Shown: in pieces, positions 12,300 to 24,122 of the stretch
Position numbering within the stretch: position 1 is the stretch's first letter
How the letters are laid out: the number at the start of each line of letters is the position of its first letter
DNA from: Amblyornis subalaris
Lineage: Eukaryota > Chordata > Aves > Passeriformes > Ptilonorhynchidae
Assembly: GCA_018881555.1 (NCBI GenBank)
Contig: JACAXG010000054.1
Span: 2,418,001-2,482,000 of the forward strand
DNA: 64,000 nt
Direction of reading: 5' to 3'
Made by a program: the position numbers and the translations under genes
The notes under the pieces: generated by a model
The model's database searches: none
The model's input: the letters and a program-made list of their open reading frames with translations, nothing else
Told to the model about the DNA's origin: nothing

Positions 12300-12440
12300 G
12301 ACTGTAATGACTGTGAGCTGTTCTAGTTTATCTTGTAAATATGTATTTAAGCAATTCTGTTGCAGGTAATATTTAATCAATAGACCGTAACAGATCATTA
12401 ATCATGCCAAACCTTTGTGCAAAAAGTGAATTTGTGCTGG
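12300..12440. promoter_or_regulatory. Candidate conserved non-coding element
   Basis: AT-rich but complex sequence without simple repeats. It contains 'ATATGTATTTAAGCAATT', 'TATTTAATCAATAGACC' and 'CATTAATCATGCC', which are homeodomain-type TAAT/AATCA cores packed in about 100 bp. This texture resembles vertebrate developmental enhancers, but conservation cannot be seen from one genome. Confidence 0.25.
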
Positions 12441-12872
12441 TGGAATGCAACGGGTCCTTTGGAGTACCATATAACATATTACACTACTCATGTGAAAACT
12501 CTACAGAGCCACTAATGATACATGCTTAAAGCCTTAATGTGACCTCCTGTATGGTAGGTCTGCCTATTGACACATGGACACATACTTTTCTTGAGGTGAA
12601 GAAGTCAAGAAGTTACTCAGCAGTGATTCTTTTGGACACTCGCAAGGAGCCAAAAAGACAAGCTCCAGGGGGATGCGCGTACCATATGTTTTCTTGGCCA
12701 AAAGATACTGGGGAAAAAAGTCTATGTAAAGTGCTTGTATGCGTACCTGGTATCTGTTGTTGTATCTGAGCACCACACAACAGTGTTCTGCAGTATCAGT
12801 CATGGCAATGGCTCTGGAAGGTGGAGAAACATTACTCTTATCCTTACCTTGGAAGTGGGGAAAAACCGGAGA

Positions 12873-12930
12873 CAGAACACTCAGGACATACACATACACT
12901 GAGTGCAGAACACTCAGGACATACACATGC
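12873..12930 (+). repeat. Tandem duplication, 33-bp period
   Basis: The 23-base string beginning CAGAACACTCAGGACATACA occurs at 12873 and again at 12906. The copies are identical before diverging at the end of the second. About 1.75 units of 33 bp are present. It looks like a recent replication-slippage duplication in unique DNA. Confidence 0.9.
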
Positions 12931-13849
12931 AACAGAGGGGTCCCTGCAGATGACCATCAATTTACTTGAATGAAGGCGTGTAATGCTGGTGTTTTTATAG
13001 AAACTTAAGACATTATCTCACTGAAAGCATGTGTATGTTCAGGAGCCAGTGTTTAAGTGGTAGTATTTTGGTGGTCTTCACTAAACTCTTCAGAACACAG
13101 GTGCAAAAAATTGAGAACATCATCACGGACCTATTTTTTAAAATACTTGATGTACAGTGCAAATAGAAAAGAGAAAGTAAAAACCTAAAGCACTTTACAG
13201 AGCTCCTGTAAAAGTTCTAAGGGTTTTGTTTTCCTCACACAGTATGGAAGACAAGTCATGTCATCAGAAAGTAGAGAACTTGAGAACGAAATCTTGCTTA
13301 CTTTACCTGTGCCAGCAGCCCAACTTGATTTTAACCAGACTACTTGGGAGAGGGAGGTGAGCAGGATTTTCTGCAGCACTGAATTATCAAGCATTGTAAC
13401 TGCGCCATTGCAAATCCACATGATGTAGTGCATGCATGCTTGCCAAGCTGTCCTGGGAAGCTGGCCTCGAGCTCTAGCTGAAGTCATACCTAACAGCTAA
13501 GAGCCAAATTGTGGTCACGTGAGTCGGTCCAGTGGCATCGTGCAGGACTATGGCACAGTTCAGGTGCACCATGTTGGTGCCCAGACTAGGAATGTAATTC
13601 TAGAAACTGTTTGTCCTACGTCGTGAGCATGCCATGCAGTTTTTGTGCTGGACAGCAGAGAGAATCCATGGCTGAAATAGTAAGAAAGTCTTAGTCCAGG
13701 GCCATAATGTATTGGCAAAGCTTTGTAGGAAGTCTATGCATCACTGGCTTTGGCCAACTCCACNGATCTCTTGTTTTCATAAGCACTAAATTAACTTAAT
13801 TTTTTTAAAAGGCTTTTATTAATGGTTCCTTTGGAAGTTTTGCAATCTG
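12931..13849. other. Unique non-coding stretch, no gene seen
   Basis: No recognisable repeat, RNA gene or exon. A 100-codon minus-strand frame at 13185-13487 has no identifiable domain. Confidence 0.55.
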
Positions 13850-14420
13850 TTGTCTAATGCAAGCTTTGATTAAGTTAAAGAAAAATTCTCTGCAATAACA
13901 GTTCTCCTGTGTAATAACCAATCAATATATGCTAATCGTTTGCCAAATATATTTCTTACGGAGAAATGGTTATGAAGTTAGGTGATTGCCAAAAAAGAAC
14001 AAAAAGAAGGAAAAAAAGAAAAAAAAAGAAAAGACCTTATTTAATTCCTTAGCCGGTAGGTATTTGTATCCGTAAAAGATTAACAGAAATTAAAAGAAAT
14101 TTTATAAGCTGGCATGAATATTCAATTCAAATGATTTTTTTACAGCTGAGTTATAAACCTGTAGAAAACATGGGAGGCTAACTCAGCCCTGAATATAGCG
14201 GCGAAACTGAGTACTGCTGTAATAAGGTAATCTATTAAAAGGTTATCTTTCATTTAAGATTGCTTTCCCTAAGCACCTAAGCATATTAACAACATCTGAA
14301 ATGCACTTGTAATTATACACACCTCAGAAAATATTTAAAATTGCCTTCTTTGTCCACACTTATAAAAACATCTCAGTCACTCTGTGATCTTATTTTGCCT
14401 ATGCACCTTAAACCTTGTAA
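13850..14420. promoter_or_regulatory. Candidate conserved non-coding region (AT-rich, complex)
   Basis: About 570 bp of AT-rich, non-repetitive sequence with dense TAAT/ATTA, octamer-like and CAAT-type words, for example 'CAATCAATATATGCTAATC' and 'GAATATTCAATTCAAATGA'. A purine-rich patch (about 13997-14032) interrupts it. All frames are heavily stopped, so it is not coding. The inference is from sequence texture only. Confidence 0.25.
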
Positions 14421-16265
14421 AAGCAAAATGGAAGAAGCAATCACCCATCAGAGAATTTCTTATAGGTGAACTTTGGCCATCTCTAGTGGCATTAATTTTG
14501 CTCTCTGTGAACTGCACTTGACACCCTTGTAAGGTCTGGAGAATTCTTTCCATCTCTAACTGGCCTACATGACTATTTGCTACTAATTTGCACGTTGAAG
14601 ATGATGCACTGGGAAAAAAAAATATAGTTAGTTTAGTCTCTGAAGAACAGCTTTCTGGCTAAATCCTGCAACTTTCTGGGAAAGACTGCTCTTTACCTGC
14701 TCAGTCAGTGCCAGTGAAATCAGCAGCATGCTTGCATGACTGGGAATTGCAGGACCGGGTATAGCAGCAAGGCGGGAAACGTGCTGCTTTAACCACACCA
14801 ACTTCATTCATGTTTGGACTCCAGCTGCCTTTTTCCTGATTGCTGACCATACTGATGAACCTAAATGCCCTGGAACACTGTTGTCATCTTTCCATATACT
14901 GCATAAATATATTGTGTATAACACAGGAAGAAACCTATACAACCTANTCTATAACTTATTTGCTTCTGGCGTGGTATTTGCTCCCTGGACCAGGCACCAA
15001 GACCAGCGAAACAGTCTCTGTCAGTCCCATTCAGCAGAAGCACGATGGCTTGAACAATACTGAGATTTTTAGACAAATATAGGAATAATTCTGTTAAAGT
15101 TGCTATGCCTCTTTGCCTTGTTAGAGATCTGATTTTCCTTTCCTACTCAGACAAAAATACCTTTGATTTTAAGCCCTTGTAGAAATTCCGTTTGAAAATT
15201 TTCAGCCGACTCCATTTGGCAGCTAGGTTTAGGAAGGAACATTTTTATCTGTCTCCAGTCTTCTGGGGCTACTGGTTATTTGGTGAAGAGCATTTGAGCT
15301 AATGGAGCTCACTTGAGTTCCCCTTAGGAATAAGATTCTTTCCTGAATAAGGACTGCGGGATCAGTTATTAGCTGTTCTGCTGAATAAACTGAATACCCA
15401 TGGAGCTTTTTAGCTTCTCCTTTGTGAAACCCATGGCTTTTAGAAAGGTCTGTGATGGTGCTGGTGATTTTTATTGTGATAATACTCCTAAATGCCCAGG
15501 CACAGCTGAGAGCGGTACTAATATTCACCACATGCTACCTACAAAATTGCTGTGGTGGAAGCATGGGGTCCTTGCCCTGAGCACTTCATGGTGTCAGGGT
15601 TTTCAAGATGATTCGTTGCAGAGTTCGACTTGCTGGATTTTATTTCTCAAATCATCTTATTTCCAAGTGTTAATTCTCACAATGGAATATCAGTTATAAA
15701 TGCATATATTACTAGGGCATTTTATCATATTTAAGAGGACTTCCTACCATCTCCCTCGGCAATTTTATTAAATGAAAGTATTAGTTTCCTCCTTTGGAAG
15801 GAAGAAAGCTGTGTAGTTTGGTTCTAGCTATAGCAAACTGATGAAAAACTTATATAGAACTTAATGGAAAAATCCTGCGGATTTAAAAGGAAAATGTCAT
15901 CTCTACCACACAACCCTCTGGGATGATTCAAAACCAGATGAGAAGAGACTAGCATAATTTTACACCTCTGTATTTTAGGAGCAATTTCTTAAAAACTGAA
16001 TATTGTCTTAGCTGTGGATTTTTTACCAGTATTGAGTGAAAAAGACCTATTATCATACTTCTGGATTTAACGCTTCCGAGATCAAGGATGGGGGCAAGAG
16101 TGATGAAAGGTGGAAGGATGTGGGGAATCTATTGCAATGATATATTCCTTTGTTGTATCACAAACAAGAAGGATGATCATGGACAAAGCATTTCTGAAGT
16201 GGAAAACATATCTCCTTAGCTCTCTCCCCCACCCAGAGGTTGGGTAGAAGAAATGCCTTTTCAAT
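14421..16265. other. Unique non-coding stretch, no gene seen
   Basis: No repeat family or exon was recognised. Overlapping frames of 60-100 codons around 14840-15080 and 15229-15699 lie on both strands and show no domain. Confidence 0.5.
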
Positions 16266-16267
16266 AT

Positions 16268-16402
16268 TTATGGAGGTGGATGTGGTGGATTCTCTGTCAT
16301 TAGAGTTGTTTAGGTCAAGACTTGCTCTACTCAAGCCACACCTGTATGATAGGTGAGACTGGATGTGATGGTCACAGTGGTCCTTCTTTGGCCTTCATGG
16401 TA
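16268..16402 (+). repeat. Old CR1-type LINE 3' tail
   Basis: The order matches the 3' tail of older sauropsid CR1 families: 'GGTGGATTCTCTGTCATTAG' (pattern: GTGGATTCTCCATCACTTG), 'TTTAGGTCAAGACTTG' (pattern: TTTAAATCAAGACTGG), a 'CTCAAGCCACA' block, and 'GATGGTCACAGTGGTCC' then 'TTCTTTGGCCTTCATGG' (pattern: GATGATCACAATGGTCCCTTCTGGCCTT). The terminal ATCTATGA repeats are not preserved. It is more diverged than the copy at 3896. Confidence 0.72.
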
Positions 16403-16899
16403 TAGGAAAATCCTGCAAGCCATTTGCATAGAACACTGTCAGCAGGTATGCTTTCATTTCTTAAGGCATTGTATAANTTGTATAAAATCATATGCTGACT
16501 TATAAATGATGAAAGTATTAGGCCTGTCTTCTACTGTGCAGATACAATGGAGGAATTAATTTTAAAAAAATAGTTCTGGTAAGTAAGCCGAAAGAACTAG
16601 AAAGTGCCTGCTCTTTCAGACAGTGCAGGAAAGTCACTAATTGCTCTAAACTAACTTCACTGAAGTGCAGAGCAAGGGAACAGATAACACAAAAATGTAT
16701 TAGTTGCTTTTGTTGCAATATAAAAGACTGCGGCAAGGGATTAGGTTTTTTCTGTTCAGCAAAGGAGGGGACTGTGTTTCTCTCACACTCCACATCTCTT
16801 CTTTCGCTATAGTTCAAAAATCTCGAGATACAACAATTTGGCAGTGTCAGCAGTGTAGTTTGACAACACACGGAGTGGCACAGCACTGCCCCACAGAAT
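16403..16899. other. Unique non-coding stretch
   Basis: No repeat or exon recognised. The 122-codon minus-strand frame at 16518-16886 is unassigned and overlaps a plus-strand frame of similar length, so neither is favoured. Confidence 0.5.
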
Positions 16900-17060
16900 N
16901 GTGTCCCAACGCCCTTTCAAGGCTGCCGCTTGCGAGCATGATGTGCGCTGAGAACATTTTTATGGGAACATTCAGGCAAACAAACACAGATGGCTGCAAT
17001 TGCCATCCCCCCTCCCCTTCCCTGGTGGGTAATCAGCACTAGTATTGAATTACATAATTA
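16900..17060. promoter_or_regulatory. Candidate regulatory element with FOX-like and E-box words
   Basis: A compact segment contains 'CAAACAAACACAGATGGC' (forkhead-like AAACAAACA next to a CAGATGGC E-box) and 'GAATTACATAATTATT' (homeodomain-like). Three cytosine runs (CCCCCC, CCCC, CCC near 17007-17022) sit between them. This is a suggestive cluster, not a demonstrated enhancer. Confidence 0.22.
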
Positions 17061-17394
17061 TTGGGGGTAATACTGTATTATCAGGTCAGGCAAGTTCTCT
17101 TCGTGAAGGTTCACCTGGTAAGTACTGCATGGTGATAGATGAGTTTTGTGTTACTTCACATTACTTGGGACTGGCGCCAATCAAATCACCTCCTGACTTG
17201 TGTACCAGGTAATCAGTCACACCCAGGCTATCTAAAGCTGTGCTTGCCCGGGCCAGTCTTCTATGAAAACAGCTGGGAAGCATGCCATATCAGCCGTGTT
17301 CCCGCGAAACAGCAGATGAAAGCGGCTAGAAAAGTTCAGCCGTGCTTTGAGTACACGATGGTACTTTTGGCACTTGCAGGGAAAAAAGACTGAG

Positions 17395-17680
17395 GGCCAG
17401 GAGGAGGCTGGGAGACGAGCGGGCGAGCCTGCAGAGCAGCCGTGGTCACAGCACAGCGGTTGGCTTTCAGCTGGGGCAGGGAAGGAATGTGGGATGGTTC
17501 CCACAGCATCTCCCAGCTTCGGAAACCTCTTCCCTTCCAGCACCGCATGCGCCGCGCTGGCTCCGAGGGCACAGTCGGATGTTTGCTTGAGAAAACAGCT
17601 GTGGCGGTTTAACAAGTTACTGCTTGATCAGCTATTTGTTCCTGCTCCCCTCTGCCGAGGTGCAGTAACCAAATCCGTGG
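17395..17680. promoter_or_regulatory. GC/CpG-enriched segment, possible small CpG-island-like element
   Basis: About fifteen CpG dinucleotides fall in under 300 bp (for example GCGGGCGAG, and TGCGCCGCGC near 17548), in a region otherwise poor in CpG. GC is clearly above the neighbourhood. It is shorter than a classical CpG island, and no TATA box, first exon or start context is convincing nearby. The overlapping open frames on both strands (17232-17615 minus, 17347-17715 plus) are a by-product of high GC. Confidence 0.4.
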
Positions 17681-17719
17681 GCTCTTTCAGGCTGTTTCAG
17701 GGTGGAGGGAAATAGGCTT

Positions 17720-20144
17720 TGCTTCAGCTGTTTTCAGGTACGGGCAGCTGCCAGGTCTGAGTCGTGGGGGCAGAGATAAAGAGTTAAGGGGCAGCGGCTT
17801 TTTGAGCAGAGACAGCTGTCTCCTAAACGAATGTCTGACTGTGCCATAAAAGACACTCAACACCATTAAACATTGGGCTGTCAGCAATAATTACAGAATG
17901 TGTTCACACTGTTTAAAAAAGCAAAAACTACAGAGAGGAAGAGAAGTGACATGAAAATTCGAATGTGAAGAAACTAAATAACTACACTTGGAAAAATAAA
18001 GTGTTGCTTATGTGACTAGAGAGTGTTGTTCCAAAAAACCACAACTTAGGAGCAAATTTTGCCAGTGAATCTTTCATGTAGGAAGTGGGAGTGATGAAGA
18101 GAAAAAATGCTTGGCCCTTTTGCAGTTTGCCCCTTTCTTTCTCGCTCTTGATCTTGAAAGGAAGGCAATCTCTGCTGCAGTTTTGTAATGCTGATAGTTT
18201 AATGTACATGAAGTAACGTATACATAGCCTCACCTGTCTACTTCAGTGCACATATTAGAAATTGCAAGGTACATCTGAACAGTCGAAGCTGAGGAGTCTG
18301 AAGTCCATCAGCGTATTTTGTAGTCAATAAGGGAACATGTTCCGTAGAAGAGTCGCACTTGAGGTGTGTTTTTTACCTGTGGTCATCACAAATAATGTCT
18401 CTAAGGGCTCCCATTCAAAATAAATGTGGGTTCTTTACTGGTTTATGCTAAGTGTTTGCTTTCATTGCAAAGTCAGCTCTGCGTTTCTTCATCCTTGTCA
18501 TTTTGCCCTGACTGTGTAACTCTGTGTCAATGGGAAGGTGTGATTGTAAAACCATAGGCACTTGCAGTGGACACAGGAGGGGGTGTAGTGCAGNGAATGT
18601 ATACTGTTTAAGTGATTAGGTTTAAAACTGCTTCTGTGTCTCCAAAGAGAGCATCCTTCTGATGCTCTACAGCATTCTAGTTCAGATAATAGTAAAAAAA
18701 TCCCCCACATTCCCAAAGATGTGTGAAAAATATTATGGAAGGGCTATTCATATCCCTTGATTTGCTGGCTGAAGTAGAAACACTTAGAAACACTTTTTGA
18801 GCATTCAATTCTTGCATTTCTGTCAACCTTTTGTGGAGCTGTTTGGAATTGTCTGTGACTGTGTGTCTTGCCCAGCACCCTGGTTTTGGCACCTCCGTCA
18901 CTGGCTGACATGTTCCAGCTGGTTTTTAACACATTCACATGCCCTTCTAGCAGACAGCAGATATTCACTTCGGCTGCACTGTGCCAGGTGCCAGCACCAG
19001 GTATCCACTCTCTCTGTACCGAACACACCTGGAGTAGAGCAGCCATGCATTGGCAGGACTGACAGTGCAAGCTGTTACAAATGCTTCTGGCATTAAACCC
19101 TATGTGGGTACCCGCCTATGCCTGCCAGTGCCCTGCAGCCTCCCATCATATCTTGCAAATAGTGTTCAGACTCTGAAGACTCTCTCAGAAGGACTCTTGG
19201 CTTCCCCTGTGTGCAGCAGCAAGGATTTGGGAACAATTTCTTACTGCTGTTTGGAACAGGATATCTTCACTGGGAAATACGATGGACGGCTTCATGCAAA
19301 TAGTCTAGAAAGCGGTAAATCAGTTCTCTAACCCATATACAAAATTAATATATTACACAAGGAGCTGAACAAAACTTGGCAGCTCTGCCTATATCCTCTT
19401 TGCACCTGAGGAACCACTGAGTGACAAAGTAAGATAACCTTCACTTTGCCCTTAGCGAGATACAATAGCCATGGGCCTNGCCAGAAGCAGTGCAAGCCTT
19501 GCTCAGTGAGTTAGCACTTGTGAATTTTTGTGCATAGGCTGTCCAGCTGCAGAAGGATTTTTCTTTATGGTAATGGACCATCAGGTAGAAGTAGGTTGAT
19601 CTTTCTGATCCCCAAGTAACACAGGTCCAGGAACCCAGGGTTGTGTAAGGTCAGTCCTCCTGGGAGTTCCAGCCAGAACAGAGAGGTACAAGAGGTAAAA
19701 TCTGTTATTAATTCTCAAGTATTTAATCTGCTTTCTTTTGTGTTAATACATCTCAGGAAAACCTGTGTTTTGCAAATGCCATCATCATTTTCTTGTGCAG
19801 TGGCTGGTTGACATGTGGACCTGGAAAAGCACAACACCCCTTTAGTGCTCAGTAGGCTCCTCTGCTAGGCTAGGCAGTGACGTNAAAGGATATGGCTTTC
19901 CTGCTGACTTCAGCGAGAGGTAGGGCTGTTGGAACAGTTTTCTCTGGCNGTGCTTTAGTCATATGCATTTCCACGTGTGGCAGGGTTAAAAGATTCATCG
20001 CCCTTCCTGACTCCGCTTCACCCTGGTGTTTGAAAGCAGTGGTGGGGGGCAGCAAGGGGAAAAGGAAGCCATTAATACACAAGAAGAAGCTGAAACCAAA
20101 AGGCCAGCCCGTGCTGCATGTTCCCACTTCTCGGCAACTGTGAG
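17720..20144. other. Unique non-coding stretch, no gene seen
   Basis: No repeat family, exon or RNA gene recognised. Frames of up to 108 codons (18744-19070 minus) overlap opposite-strand frames and show no known domain. Confidence 0.5.
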
Positions 20145-20260
20145 TCACACGCGTTAAACACATTTGCGCGCCGGTTGTGTGAGTTGTCCCTAGAATGCTT
20201 CAAACTTTNTATAGCTGCTCCCACTTGCTGCAGTGTCACCTGCTGGTGAGATCAAAGCAC
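20145..20260. promoter_or_regulatory. CpG cluster followed by a CTCF-like site
   Basis: Near 20150-20172, 'CACACGCGTTAAACAC' and 'TTTGCGCGCCGG' put about five CpGs in some 25 bp. At 20233-20246 the minus strand reads CCAGCAGGTGACAC, one mismatch from the CTCF core CCASYAGRKGGCRS. A match of this quality is expected occasionally by chance, so binding is only a possibility. Confidence 0.25.
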
Positions 20261-23200
20261 TCAATAGCACGCTCCCCCGCTCCACGCTCAACAAAGTCAC
20301 CGGAGCCCTTGAAAACTCCTACAGATGTTTCCTCTCTGAAGACAAAAGGATATTTTTCTCCCCTCCCTTCCTCCTTCACACCAAAGAACAAATCCTATGC
20401 CTGGCTGAGTTTGTACCACCTTAGATTAATTGGCACTAATGCAAATGTTCGTGGCTGTGTGTGGGATGTTGCTGAGAGCATAATGGTTGTCGTATTTGCT
20501 TGCATGTGGTTACTCCACTTCAGCTGTGTAATTCATTGCTTTATAAAGTGCTTTACAATGCGCTACAGCACAGGAAGCTAATCATATGCTGTGGCAGACA
20601 ATACAGCAGAGATTCAGAGTTACTGCAGGTCTCCTAAGGCCCATGCCCTGAAGTCCCCAGTCCTTTTTCATCAAAAGTCCCCCTTGAGTGAGTGTCTATT
20701 TTGCCACCTGGAACAAACTCTTAGAACTGCCGGAATGTCTGGAGCTTTTCTGCTGGCTCCTCATGGGATTCCCTTTCATTCCTTTTCAGTCTAATTCCTC
20801 TTCCCTTCACTCCCACCCTGAGTTTCTATCCCTCTTTTTAGGCATCTTATTGGCAATGTACTCCAGGCATAGCAGTATGAAGGTTGTACAAGAGTTTCCA
20901 TTCTAAGGGGGTTATTTTGAGTTGCTTATGTTTTTGGCTGCAATTTTAAGCATTTGATATCAAGCCCAGAAGCAATTTTTTAATTGGAAAGTGTAAGCTG
21001 AGATAGGTACAAGAACAAAGATCTCTTTAAAAATGACACTTCCAACTGTGTAATTCTAACAGTTCTCATAGATGTGAGGATGGACTGGTGTTTGGTTCTG
21101 CAGTATCTTTCACCTCTTCTTGCACCCTTGAGTGTTACTGGCTGGTAGTCACAGGGTATTTTTTTGTGAATGCAGACTCTGCTCCCTAGGTACCAAGCTA
21201 TGCTGGTACCATGGTCTCATTTCTAGCTTAGGAAATCTCTCTCTCTCCCTCCCTCTTTGACCAATAAGGAAGTCACTGAGGAAGAAAGGTGAGCTCCTCT
21301 ACTAGACAGTGACAAATGAAAAGCCAGCATGGAAGGAAGCAGTGAATTTGCCCAGTTGGTTGCTTAAGTTTTTGCCTTGGTCTAGTTTGCTGGCCTAGCA
21401 GATCCTGAACCATGTAGAAGTTCATAATTTAATTTATTTTCTAAAATTGCACAAAATTCTATTAGAAACCCTACATGACAAGACTATCAAATTGCAAACA
21501 CTCAAAGGCTAAGGAAATGACAAAATTGAGCTTGCCTACCCAGCCTTAATTCTGTTTCCTCGCTTGTATAGTTACAATAAAGTTTAATTAGATTGTCGCA
21601 TATTATTTTGGGGAGCTGCTGGAGCTGGTCTCCCGCCTCATTCATTTTGCATGCTAATGCAGTGAAAGGCAGTTTTTCTTGAAACACTGAGGGCCGGAGT
21701 TTCTCACTTACTGCAGGGGCTGTATGATGTGTCATAAATAAGATTGGTGTTCATAGAAGGCAGGAGCTGTGAATGTAGAATGGTAATGAAGAGTTTGGAT
21801 AGTGACAGAGTAACCACTTACTCCTTCACCCTGCCAGCCACTGACTGCTATTCCAGTCCCTCCAGTCCGTAGTTGAGGACACCAAGCTAATACTCCCATA
21901 CTGGGTGCCTCCCCAGCAAACTTACATGTTCCCATGCTCCAGTTTCCTGGGAACCATTCAGAAGAAGATGTCAGGATGTTATGTGTCCTAATTCAGAGAC
22001 TAATCCTGAGGGACACACTGACCCTCTTCCGTGTCCTGTGGTAAATTACTGCTGTGGGAATGACAACTGCTCCACATCTTCCTGGGTCTCTTGCCTTAAA
22101 AATTATAATCTTGCTGTGTGGTTCTTCACAGAGAAGTTTCTTCATAGATAAGGACTTCATACTCTAAGGACACAATCTCTTTTCATTCTTAGGCAGTGAT
22201 AAACATGAAATTCAGTTTCTTGCAATAGAGTTAATTCATATTCAGGCAGTCATTACTGTTCCCAACAGATGAAAGTTTTGTGGCCATTTATTTGAGGGAT
22301 CAGCTGTCAGTCTTCCCTGTTTGTATTTAAGGGTGGCCATTCCTCCTCTGATAAAAATTGTGTATTTCCCCTCAAATGTTTTTCTGTTTATTTCTGGTTG
22401 GTTTTAAGTGCTGGAGTGAGTTTTCCTTTTAGCTACAAATGTTTTTTTTTGAAATTGAAGTGCATGACAGTAGAACTTAAGTGTAATAACAAAAGGCAGT
22501 CTCTGCTCCTGTAATTTCACTTGCCTCTTTCCCATGTTCTTCTGCAACTGTAGCAAAATGCTGAATAGCTTTAGTATTTCATCTTCAGAACACTAGGAAA
22601 CATAGCCAAGGACACTGAGCCACACTGAAATGAGAAGGGCTCTCAGAGCACTGAGAAATGTTCCAGTTCTTTTAGGTTCGACCAACCCTTTTCTGTTTGT
22701 TGCTTCAACTTATGTAAATTATTAGAGTTCAAGTAGATTTAATATTTATCATCCAAGACAGGAAGGGTCAGCCCTCTTTTCTTCTACATTCCATCTACTG
22801 GAAAAGTGTAATTTCAGTAAAATGTCAGCATTTGTGATTTAAATACATTTCAGCAAGAAGATTTGCAACTTGTTATTTCTGCTGTCCCTCCCCCAAAAGT
22901 GTGTCTAATTTTTTCTCTCTCAAATAGTAAGATCTAAGGAGTAATGCAAGATGACTACGGTTGCTACATAGCAAAGCTTAAAATCTGTTTCATTTTTTAA
23001 AGCTCTTAAGGTTCTTCAGAGTCTTTGGACAAATTGCTGTATATGGAACATCACATTCATGGTGGTGACCTGTNAGTGTCCAGCAGGATCCCTCCATGAG
23101 ATCTCCTTTTTAACAGGAGATTGCTAGATGAAATTATTTACTTGTTCATTATTTGGAGACGTCACTGTTTGCACTGAAAGGATGTGTACACCCCATTGTG

Positions 23201-23868
23201 CCACATGTTGAACACCATGGGTTCCTATGATCTCTCCTTATGTCAACAATAAATAAAAGCAATTAGGAACTCGTAAAGCTAGGTGTTATGTCAATATAAG
23301 AGCCCGTCTTAACCCATGACCTTGATTTGCTTCCAGAAAACCAAATCTTGGACTGTTCTGGGAAATGGTGGATTGTAATACCAACATTTTCTGGTAGCAA
23401 CACCAGATCCTACAGGATACAGGCTTTCATTAGGGAACCCCATGCAGTTACAGATATTGCAGTCTTCACAGAGCAGGTGCAGTACTACTCCACCAGCTGC
23501 CAATTTGTGTTTTGAAAAGCAAGTTCTATGCTATTCCACCCATTTTTCAGGCCTCATCTCTTCAGAATCACCAGGCACTTGATTTCCTTTAGGTCCATGC
23601 ATCAGCTTTTAGAACAGGTAGGGTGTTCTGAATGTCCATGCATCCATCCACACCTTTTTGATGGCATCCTTCAGCTGCTTTCACATGCTTTTTTTTGTGC
23701 AGGCTTTGTCCTGCTGTTCATTCCTCTTAGTCCTGGCATCACAGAGGATTGCAGGACCTTTCCTGACCACCTTTCCTCATTCTTACTTTCCCATAGGCTA
23801 GTCCCAGACTGATAGGTCCTCTAGGGTTCTTCGTTTACGCTCACTCTGGGACAGAGCGGAAGTTCATC
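20261..23868. other. Unique non-coding stretch, no gene seen
   Basis: It holds a short CT/CCT run (about 21236-21262) and otherwise no recognised repeat. No exon or RNA gene is supported. Confidence 0.5.
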
Positions 23869-24122
23869 TTTCAGTACCTAAAGGGGGGCTACAAGAGAGC
23901 CAGTGAGATTCTTTTTCAAAGGCACATAGTGATATGACCAGGCGGAATGGCTTTAAACTGAAAGAGGGTAGGTTTAGATTAGATGTTAGGAAGAAGTTCT
24001 TTACTGTGCAGTTGGTGAGGCATTGTAACAGCTGGCCCAGGAAAGCTGTGGATGCCCCATCCCTTGCAGTGTTCAAGGCCAGTCTGGATGGGGCTTTAAG
24101 CAACCTGATCTAGTGGGTGGCA
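23869..24122 (+). repeat. CR1 LINE fragment lacking its own 3' end
   Basis: The sequence follows the CR1 3' ORF2 region: 'TTTCAGTACCTAAAGGGG' (pattern: CAGTACTTAAAGGGGGC), 'GGCTTTAAACTGAAAGAGGG', 'TAGGTTTAGATTAGATGTTA', 'GGAAGAAGTTCTTTACTGTG', 'GTGGATGCCCCATCCC', 'GTTCAAGGCCAGTCTGGATG' and 'AGCAACCTGATCTAGTGGG'. It then stops about 60-70 bp short of the usual octamer end and passes into unrelated sequence. CR1 copies are normally 5'-truncated with an intact 3' end, so loss of the 3' end implies a later deletion or rearrangement. The minus-strand frame at 23864-24103 is its antisense shadow. Confidence 0.93.

Noticed and set aside
17007..17022. Cytosine runs as a possible G4/i-motif
   Set aside because: Only three separable runs; does not meet the four-run rule.
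17078..17118. Possible micro-exon ending at CCTG|GTAAGTAC
   Set aside because: Acceptor is weak and nothing upstream or downstream supports a transcript.
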